Shown here: one piece after another, positions 8,268 through 13,126 of the stretch
How the letters are laid out: each line of letters opens with the position of its first letter
How positions within the stretch are numbered: position 1 is the first letter of the stretch
Assembly: GCA_964557575.1 (NCBI GenBank)
Contig: CAZLBC010000081.1
Span: 1-23,727 of the forward strand
Length of the DNA: 23,727 bases
Direction: 5' to 3'
DNA from: CAZLBC01 sp964557575
GTDB taxonomy: Bacteria > Planctomycetota > Phycisphaerae > SM23-33
The notes under the pieces: model-generated
What the model was told of the DNA's origin: nothing
Database searches by the model: none
What the model saw: the letters and a program-made list of their open reading frames with translations, nothing else
Made by a program: the position numbers and the translations under genes

Positions 8268-8344
8268 ACTCCACCGTTCTCATGCCCGATCCCGCGGCGG
8301 TACGGAAGGCCCGGATCATGGCCGGGGCGGCGGTGGACGCGGCG
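8268..8344 (+). repeat. 77-bp direct repeat, right copy (att-like); displaced 3' end of the DUF4091 gene
   Basis: Identical to 5305-5381. Read in the same frame it gives the last DUF4091 codons and ends in AAA TAA at 8345-8350, without any start or upstream coding sequence. The stop codon overlaps the start of the REPIN-like repeat. This is probably the original 3' end of the host gene, cut off by the island. Confidence 0.9.
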
Positions 8345-8348
8345 AAAT

Positions 8349-8415
8349 AAAAAGGGGTCAGAACTATTTTATTTGCTTTTAATATATTGACTTAAAACAG
8401 TTCTGACCTCTTTTT
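8349..8415. repeat. REPIN-like palindromic repeat (copy 2), possible bidirectional terminator
   Basis: AAAAAGGGGTCAGAACT at 8349-8365 pairs with AGTTCTGACCTCTTTTT at 8399-8415, with one G-T wobble, around an AT-rich 33-base centre. It is the intact relative of the interrupted copy at 1637-1905 and lies in the opposite orientation. It sits between the end of the island or DUF4091 unit and the convergent GH16 gene, and the A-run and T-run at its ends would let it act as a terminator in both directions. Confidence 0.65.
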
Positions 8416-8470
8416 GACACTGGATCCCCCTGTAAACCATCCCCGCCGGCTCCCTCCCCCCGCGGCCGCT

Positions 8471-9334
8471 TCACGTCCCGCCGCCGGCCCGGTTGACGCT
8501 GCCCGCGGGAACGGGGTAAACCGGCGCGCCGGTCTGTTCGTCGACCAGGTCGTAGACGCGGACGTAGTCGACCAGGCACTCGTCCGGGAGCTTGGCGTCG
8601 CGGAGATTGCCCGCCCAGCCCTTCATTTTGGCCTCGTCGCTGAGCTTGATGTAGAGCGGCACCCGGCAGACCCCGCCGGCCGCCGTGCGCCAGGTCTCCT
8701 TCCCGTCGACGAAGAAGACGTACTCCTCCGGTGTCCACTTCAATCCGAAGGTATGCCAGCCGGTCATGACGCCGGGGACCTTCGCGACACGGCCCTTGTG
8801 TTTGTGATGCTCCTTGCCGTAGCCGTCCCAGTGGAGGGTGTGCTGGACCCGCTCGTCGAGCCACGGCTTTTCCATGATGTCGATCTCCGTCCCGTCGCGG
8901 CCGCCGTCGCCGACCTTCCCGACGGAACGGTTGTACAGCCAGAAGGCGGTCCAGTGCCCGGGCTGCGACTGCAGTTTCATCCGGGCGACGTAGTAGCCGA
9001 AGGCGTGCTCGAAGCGGCCCTTTGACCGCGCACAGCCGTCGAAGTACTTTCCGCCCTCCTTGAATATCTTCAGGACCAGGTGACCCTTTCCGTCAAGCAC
9101 CACCGCGCGGCGGGTCCACCAGGCATCGCGGCGCTTGTACTCGGGCACCTCCCACTTCCGCTCGTCGAGTTTCGTGCCGTCGAACTCGTCGTGCCAGAGA
9201 AGGTTCCACGCCCGGCCCTTTTCGGGCGCGGGCAGGGTATCGGGCGGGTTGAGCGTCGTCTCCCCGCCCGCCGCCGGCGGCGTTGCCCAGGTGATCAACA
9301 ACAACATGCAGGTCGCGTGGTGTGCTCGCGTCAT
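8471..9334 (-). CDS. Secreted GH16 family endo-glycanase
   Basis: 287 residues from the ATG at 9334, chosen because a signal peptide starts there (M-T-R-A-H-H, then L-L-L-I-T-W-A, cleaved after about residue 23). The longer upstream frame has no such logic. The mature protein has the GH16 jelly roll: W-H-D-E-F-D near residue 47, the catalytic E-I-D-I-M-E at 150-155 (nucleophile Glu150, acid/base Glu155, beta-bulge ExDxxE type), and the W-H-T-F-G-L-K-W and V-D-Y-V-R-V-Y strands at the end. GH16 enzymes of this type cut laminarin, agarose, porphyran or carrageenan. I cannot choose among these by eye. A promoter is visible at 9383-9412. The gene is divergent from the J-domain gene. Confidence 0.88.
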   Translation of the reverse strand: MTRAHHATCMLLLITWATPPAAGGETTLNPPDTLPAPEKGRAWNLLWHDEFDGTKLDERKWEVPEYKRRDAWWTRRAVVLDGKGHLVLKIFKEGGKYFDGCARSKGRFEHAFGYYVARMKLQSQPGHWTAFWLYNRSVGKVGDGGRDGTEIDIMEKPWLDERVQHTLHWDGYGKEHHKHKGRVAKVPGVMTGWHTFGLKWTPEEYVFFVDGKETWRTAAGGVCRVPLYIKLSDEAKMKGWAGNLRDAKLPDECLVDYVRVYDLVDEQTGAPVYPVPAGSVNRAGGGT

Positions 9335-9382
9335 CGGCCGAACCCTTTCACCGGGTTGTTTTTCGTCTGCTCGAACGGCGCG

Positions 9383-9412
9383 ATTGTACCGGCGGCCCAA
9401 AGCGGCGGTCAA
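9383..9412 (-). promoter_or_regulatory. Sigma-70-type promoter of the GH16 gene
   Basis: On the minus strand TTGACC (9412-9407) and TACAAT (9388-9383) are 18 bases apart. The start would be near 9376, giving a leader of about 42 bases before the ATG at 9334. Confidence 0.6.
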
Positions 9413-9524
9413 CGAAATTGCCGCCCGAAAGCGCTCGCCGCGGCCGGTAATGCGCATACAATAGAGCACGTACCGTTTCGCAGGACGAACGAGCCGCCCG
9501 ATGGGCGGCATCCCTGGAGAACCC

Positions 9525-9860
9525 ATGGCCCGGAAAGACTGGCAGGCCGAATACGACCGTATGCAGGAGCGCGGCCGGAAATCGCGGGCGATCCTCGGCA
9601 TCACCGAGAAGGCCGGTGCGGCGGAGATTCGCCGCGCGTTCCGCCGGGCCAGTATCGCCTGTCACCCGGACCGCAACGAAGACGACGCGGAAGCCTCCCG
9701 GCGATTTCACCTCGTCCGCTGCGCATACAAGTTCCTGACCGAGGGCGAGGCGTGCGCGGCACTGGACGAACTTGAGTCACCCCCCGCCGCAATCGACGGC
9801 GATTACCGCCTGGACAATCCCTGGGGTTACTGGTGCTGGTGGCGGGATAAGTACTTCTGA
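9525..9860 (+). CDS. Small J-domain (DnaJ-like) protein
   Basis: 111 residues from the ATG at 9525, which has GGAGA at 9516-9520; an in-frame upstream start at 9501 is less well placed. Residues about 22-75 form a J domain: I-L-G-I-T-E-K-A, A-E-I-R-R-A-F-R-R-A-S, and the essential H-P-D triad in A-C-H-P-D-R-N. There is no Gly/Phe region, zinc domain or client-binding domain. A short C-terminal tail rich in aromatic residues (W-G-Y-W-C-W-W) follows. It would stimulate a DnaK-type ATPase, presumably for specific partners. Its own client is unknown. Confidence 0.8.
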   Translation: MARKDWQAEYDRMQERGRKSRAILGITEKAGAAEIRRAFRRASIACHPDRNEDDAEASRRFHLVRCAYKFLTEGEACAALDELESPPAAIDGDYRLDNPWGYWCWWRDKYF

Positions 9861-9943
9861 TCCGCCGGAAGGCCGCGGCCCGCTCCCAGCCGATCACCTC
9901 CCGCCGTATGCAGGTTCGGGGGCTCTTCTCCCGCTGATGTCTC

Positions 9944-10327
9944 TCAGGTCCCCGCGGCGCGGCGGCTGATGACGATGAATAGCAGTATCGCCGCGAAAAC
10001 GAGAACCACCGTTGCCAGTGCGGCCAGCCGGCGGGTGGTCTCCGACGGGCCGATCTTCCGGCCCGGGAGCACCGTTCGCAGAAACGCCGTTACCGCCCGG
10101 TTCCAGTTCAGCCCCACGTGGAGCAGAACGCAGAACACGAACCCGGTGCCGATGAGGTGGTGAACGGTTCCCCACTCGTGCCGGGACAGACCCCACGACA
10201 CCGCGCGACCACGGCCGCCGCCGGGGGGAAGGACCACCAGCAAGAGCACGCCGGTGGCGACCAGGGCAACCAGGAGCAGCGCCATCGCCATGTCCAGCAG
10301 AAACATGATGCGATTGCGTTCGGACAT
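9944..10327 (-). CDS. DUF4405 cytochrome b561-like membrane protein
   Basis: 127 residues from the ATG at 10327; a TTG start at 10336 is possible but a GAAGG lies nearer the ATG. Three to four hydrophobic helices are visible. Histidines occur in W-G-T-V-H-H-L-I-G-T-G and in L-L-H-V-G-L-N-W-N, the pattern of DUF4405 proteins, which are related to heme-binding cytochrome b561 or NiFe hydrogenase b subunits. It begins just after the stop of the Spy-like gene and closes the sigma factor operon. A redox or envelope-stress role is inferred from family and operon. Confidence 0.75.
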   Translation of the reverse strand: MSERNRIMFLLDMAMALLLVALVATGVLLLVVLPPGGGRGRAVSWGLSRHEWGTVHHLIGTGFVFCVLLHVGLNWNRAVTAFLRTVLPGRKIGPSETTRRLAALATVVLVFAAILLFIVISRRAAGT

Positions 10328-10339
10328 CCCGGGCAACCT

Positions 10340-10936
10340 TCACTTTCCGCCGCGGCCGCGGCCATGACCGCCCCGTCCCCGGCCGCCGCTGCGCCCGCCC
10401 CGGCCGCGACCGTCTTCTGCCGCATCGTACCGATCACCGTGACCGTGACTGCCGGGCGTCGCTCCGTTTCGTCCGCCGCGAAAACCCCGACGAGCCTTGC
10501 GGGCGCAGAGTTCCATCAGCCTGTGCCGCTGGCCGGCCGACAGGTGGGGCCGGATGGCCACCACGTACCGGGCGACCCGGCGCTCGAGCGTGTTGCCCGC
10601 CGCGATAACCCGCTCGACCTGCTCCAGGATTGCGCCGTCGCTCGTTTCGGGATCCTCGAGCGTTGCGGCGAGGGCGGCCTTTTCAGTCGCCAGACGTTCC
10701 GCCATTGCCGCCGACTCGGCGTAAAAATCCGGATCCGCCTGCTCCACGGCCGCCGCCTGCGCCTCATCGAGCCCGAGCCAGGCGGCGACGGCCCGGCGGC
10801 GGCCGTGCCGCGGCGGCTGATGCTGTCGAACGGAGGAATCGGTATCCGGCATCGCGTAAACCGTCAGCAGGAAAGAACCCGATCCACAGACCCCCAATAG
10901 GGCGGTAATAACAGAACGCTTCAATAGAATAGTCAT
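10340..10936 (-). CDS. Spy/CpxP-like periplasmic protein (metal-resistance type)
   Basis: About 198 residues with an N-terminal signal or anchor (L-L-K-R-S-V-I-T-A-L-L-G-V-C-G). The core, about residues 48-145, is all helical with the pattern W-L-G-L-D-E-A-Q, a long helix of A-E-R-L-A-T-E-K, and a closing L-S-A-G-Q-R-H-R-L-M-E-L, which resembles the Spy/CpxP/heavy-metal-sensor (LTxxQ-like) family. The tail is Gly/Arg/His-rich and disordered. The start overlaps the anti-sigma stop (an ATGATGA arrangement at 10934-10939), so translation is coupled. Such proteins chaperone or sense envelope damage or metals, often under an ECF sigma factor, which is the arrangement here. Confidence 0.65.
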   Translation of the reverse strand: MTILLKRSVITALLGVCGSGSFLLTVYAMPDTDSSVRQHQPPRHGRRRAVAAWLGLDEAQAAAVEQADPDFYAESAAMAERLATEKAALAATLEDPETSDGAILEQVERVIAAGNTLERRVARYVVAIRPHLSAGQRHRLMELCARKARRGFRGGRNGATPGSHGHGDRYDAAEDGRGRGGRSGGRGRGGHGRGRGGK

Positions 10937-11412
10937 CATTTCGCTTCCTCGTCTTGATCGGACAGTTCGAACAGCGCCCCCGCCATGCCCGGTCGTCCCG
11001 CGCCGTCCAGCACTTCCAGGAAGAGCGCCGCGGCGGCCTGCTCGGGTTCCACCCGGGCCATTTCAGTTTCGGTGCCCGGGCGTTTTTCCCGTGGAGCGGA
11101 CGCCGTAAACCGTCCGGCGACGTGTCCGAGTCCCGCCGCGAGCAGGACGGCGGCGGCGACCTTCACGATAACGCCCGGTCGAAGCACGGCATGTCTCGAT
11201 CGGCCGGCTGCCCCGTCCAGGATCCGGTCGGTCAGGTCCCGGTCGAGCGCTACCTCCCACGCCCCCAGCGCGTCCCAGGTCTGCGCCAGCTCGTCCCGGC
11301 GGGCCGCGCAGCGCCGGCACGCGGCGCAGTGTTCGAAGACCGCGCCGGCCCGGTCGGGTCCCAGGTGACCGCCGAGCAGTGCGATCAATTCGCTGTCCGA
11401 TACGTGTTCCAT
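10936..11412 (-). CDS. Zinc-finger anti-sigma factor (ZAS type)
   Basis: 158 residues. The N-terminal region has the H-x3-C-x2-C motif (H-C-A-A-C-R-R-C at about 28-35) of zinc-containing anti-sigma domains, preceded by the usual D-S-E-L-I-A-L-L-G-G-H-L helix. A membrane segment follows at about 78-102, and then a short outer domain. It starts 56 bases after the ECF sigma gene and overlaps the Spy-like gene, so it is almost certainly the cognate inhibitor that holds the sigma factor at the membrane until an envelope signal arrives. Confidence 0.85.
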   Translation of the reverse strand: MEHVSDSELIALLGGHLGPDRAGAVFEHCAACRRCAARRDELAQTWDALGAWEVALDRDLTDRILDGAAGRSRHAVLRPGVIVKVAAAVLLAAGLGHVAGRFTASAPREKRPGTETEMARVEPEQAAAALFLEVLDGAGRPGMAGALFELSDQDEEAK

Positions 11413-11468
11413 ATGTCTTCTTTCCTCTCTGTAAACGTTTCAGCCGCCTGTTTCCTGCGGAGTGAAAT

Positions 11469-12011
11469 TCACTTTTCCCGCAGGTCGGCGAGCCGTTCGC
11501 GCAGCGACGCGTACGCGCGGACGAGCAGCGATTCCACCGCCGACGGACTCCAGCCGGTCACGGCGGCGATCTGCTTGTGACTCAATTCGTGGTAGCGGCA
11601 GAGTATCAGCGCGGTCCGCTGCCGTTCGGGCAGCGCCATGACCGCGCCGCGGACCCGTTCCATTGTCTCGCGCCGCTCCACGGGATCCGGCGGCGGATCG
11701 CCCGGGATATCCCGGACCAGTTCGACCGGGGCGCGGCCGGTGCGGCGGCCCTCGTCGACGCACAGGTTTACCACGATCCGGTACAGCCACGCGGTGAACT
11801 TCGCCTCCGGCCGGTACCGTCCCGCGGCGCGGTAGACCCGCAGAAAGGCTTCCTGCACCACGTCCCGGGCCGCCGCCGGATCGCCCAGCACGCGCAGGGC
11901 GAGGGCAAACGTGTCGTCCTGGTGACGGCGGACCAACTGCCCCAGGGCCCGCCGGTCGCCGCCGGCGACCGCGGCGACGAGTTCAGCGTCGGTTTTCATT
12001 TCCGTGCTCAT
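11469..12011 (-). CDS. ECF-type RNA polymerase sigma factor
   Basis: 180 residues from the ATG at 12011; an in-frame ATG at 11999 is an alternative. Region 2 spans about 10-78 (D-A-E-L-V-A-A-V-A-G-G-D, then A-R-D-V-V-Q-E-A-F-L-R-V-Y and W-L-Y-R-I-V-V-N). Region 4 spans about 118-175 (L-P-E-R-Q-R-T-A-L-I-L, then H-K-Q-I-A-A-V-T-G-W-S-P-S-A-V-E-S-L-L-V-R-A). The size and lack of region 3 make it a normal extracytoplasmic-function sigma factor. It heads an operon with its anti-sigma factor, a Spy-like protein and a DUF4405 protein. The divergent Gly/Gln-rich gene may be in its regulon. Confidence 0.92.
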   Translation of the reverse strand: MSTEMKTDAELVAAVAGGDRRALGQLVRRHQDDTFALALRVLGDPAAARDVVQEAFLRVYRAAGRYRPEAKFTAWLYRIVVNLCVDEGRRTGRAPVELVRDIPGDPPPDPVERRETMERVRGAVMALPERQRTALILCRYHELSHKQIAAVTGWSPSAVESLLVRAYASLRERLADLREK

Positions 12012-12093
12012 GCCGTTTCGATCATACCCGGCCTCTGTTTCGGGGGTCGAAGGATTTTTTTTTGACAAAGACCGCAGGATATCCGGTTTCGTA

Positions 12094-12105
12094 TCGTTAT
12101 AACGA
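12094..12105. promoter_or_regulatory. 12-bp palindrome in the divergent intergenic region
   Basis: TCGTTATAACGA is a perfect palindrome between the sigma factor gene (start 12011, -) and the Gly/Gln-rich gene (start 12205, +). A second inverted repeat (GCGGG at 12108-12112 with CCCGC at 12121-12125) follows it. Both could be regulator sites. I could not define a convincing -35/-10 pair on either strand. Confidence 0.3.
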
Positions 12106-12204
12106 CGGCGGGCGGTAAAACCCGCGTGAATAATCGTTGAAAATCGCGCCGCGCGGCGAAGAAGACACCGTGAAAGCGACCTGCAAGAAATAAGGAGATC
12201 GAAT

Positions 12205-12903
12205 ATGTCATGCACCAAGGAGTTCCGCTTTGCAATTATTGTCATACTGTCATGCTGCGTTTTTTCAGCGGTATCGTTCGGGAAAGGGCCGAAGAAATCA
12301 CCGCCGGGAAAAAATTCCGCCGATCTGCAAGCGGCGAAAAAACGCATCGTTGAACTCTATCGCCGCCGGCTTGACGCGGCGACGGCGGCATTGGAAAACG
12401 CGGTGAACGCCGGCCTGCCGGTGGACGTCGCGGAGAACACCATGGTCGAGGGCTTCGACGTGGGACTCGACGCGGCCGACTTCGCCCCCCTCGGCAAACG
12501 CGCGGCCGCTTTCCATGCCGGCGGACTGAAAGGTAAGGCGCTTGCCGACGCCGTCCGGCGAGAGGTTCGGCGCAGGCATCAACTGCGCCGCCGGATGAAA
12601 CAGCAGAAGCAGAAAAAGAAGGGCGGCGGTAAAGGCCAGGGTCAGGGTGGCGGCCAGGGCCAGGGTGTGGGCCAGGGCCAGGGCGGCGGTCAGGGTGTGG
12701 GCCAGGGCCAGGGCGGCGGTAAAGGCCAGGGCGGCGGTCAGGGTGTGGGCCAGGGCCAGGGCGGCGGTAAAGGCCAGGGCGGCGGGGGCGGTAAAGGAAA
12801 AGGCGGCGCCGGCGGTGGGGGCCACGGATCCGGCGGGGGCGGAAGTGGTCACGGGGGCGGCGGCAAGGACCGCGGTGGCGGTGGGGGCAGGGGCCGGCGC
12901 TGA
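12205..12903 (+). CDS. Exported Gly/Gln-rich low-complexity repeat protein
   Basis: 232 residues; AAGGAG lies upstream at about 12192-12196. A signal peptide covers about residues 1-26 (F-A-I-I-V-I-L-S-C-C-V-F-S-A-V-S-F-G). Residues 35-135 are helical and charged. From about 140 to the end it is a low-complexity tail: first K/Q/G-rich with repeated decapeptides Q-G-V-G-Q-G-Q-G-G-G, then G/H/S/R-rich. The tail composition recalls that of the Spy-like protein in the divergent operon, so a shared envelope role is possible. I do not recognise a family. Its 3' end has a diverged second copy at 18550-18610. Confidence 0.7.
   Translation: MSCTKEFRFAIIVILSCCVFSAVSFGKGPKKSPPGKNSADLQAAKKRIVELYRRRLDAATAALENAVNAGLPVDVAENTMVEGFDVGLDAADFAPLGKRAAAFHAGGLKGKALADAVRREVRRRHQLRRRMKQQKQKKKGGGKGQGQGGGQGQGVGQGQGGGQGVGQGQGGGKGQGGGQGVGQGQGGGKGQGGGGGKGKGGAGGGGHGSGGGGSGHGGGGKDRGGGGGRGRR
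12661..12768 (+). repeat. Tandem 30-bp and 18-bp coding repeats in the Gly/Gln-rich gene
   Basis: The 30-base unit that encodes Q-G-V-G-Q-G-Q-G-G-G is present at 12661-12690, 12691-12720 and 12739-12768 without any change. An 18-base unit encoding K-G-Q-G-G-G sits at 12721-12738 and recurs after 12769. The identity between units suggests recent expansion by slippage, so length is likely to vary between strains. Confidence 0.85.
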
Positions 12904-12950
12904 TAGTACCGACCGGCGGGCGCTTCTCCGACACCGGACAAATGTTGTCC
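12893..12950 (-). pseudogene. Relic of a beta-helix gene 3' end
   Basis: On the minus strand this matches the last codons and stop region of the beta-helix gene at 18599-18660 with few differences and a one-base deletion, and it has no upstream coding sequence. It directly follows the Gly/Gln-rich gene stop. It shows that a second beta-helix gene, or a duplicated joint, once lay here. Confidence 0.55.
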
Positions 12951-13126
12951 CTTTGTCTGTAGTGTGTCGTTGGTGTGTGGAGCACGTCACGCGCCGCTGC
13001 CAACGGCTGCCACCGGGCCGGGTGCCGGCCCGCCGAGAATGGGCCCGAAAAAGTCCGGTGGATGTGGCCGCCGCCGGCTGGTTACCTATGAACACCGCGT
13101 CAAAGGACAGCCCCCACAGAGTACAC

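Larger units (their letters stand above)
5382..8344. mobile_element. Two-gene AT-richer island inserted at the DUF4091 gene 3' end
   Basis: The interval between the left and right 77-bp copies differs sharply in base composition and codon choice from its surroundings (many A/T-ending codons, for example AAA and AAT, against nearly all G/C-ending codons outside). It carries only the methyltransferase-like gene and the dGTPase gene. The left copy keeps the host frame closed with an alternative stop, and the right copy leaves a displaced gene end followed by TAA, as in integration of genomic islands at gene 3' ends. No integrase, transposase or terminal inverted repeat is visible, so it would need help in trans or be a remnant. 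An assembly error is possible because 77 is a common de Bruijn k-mer length. Confidence 0.6.

Noticed and set aside
5305..8344. Diversity-generating retroelement with variable and template repeats at a gene 3' end
   Set aside because: The two copies are identical, no adenine-specific changes are seen, and there is no reverse transcriptase gene in the window.
8159..8350. Separate small gene ending in the 77-bp repeat
   Set aside because: It overlaps the dGTPase gene in another frame and only becomes meaningful where it enters the displaced DUF4091 gene end.
12661..12768. CRISPR array
   Set aside because: The repeats are contiguous, in frame and coding. There are no spacers.
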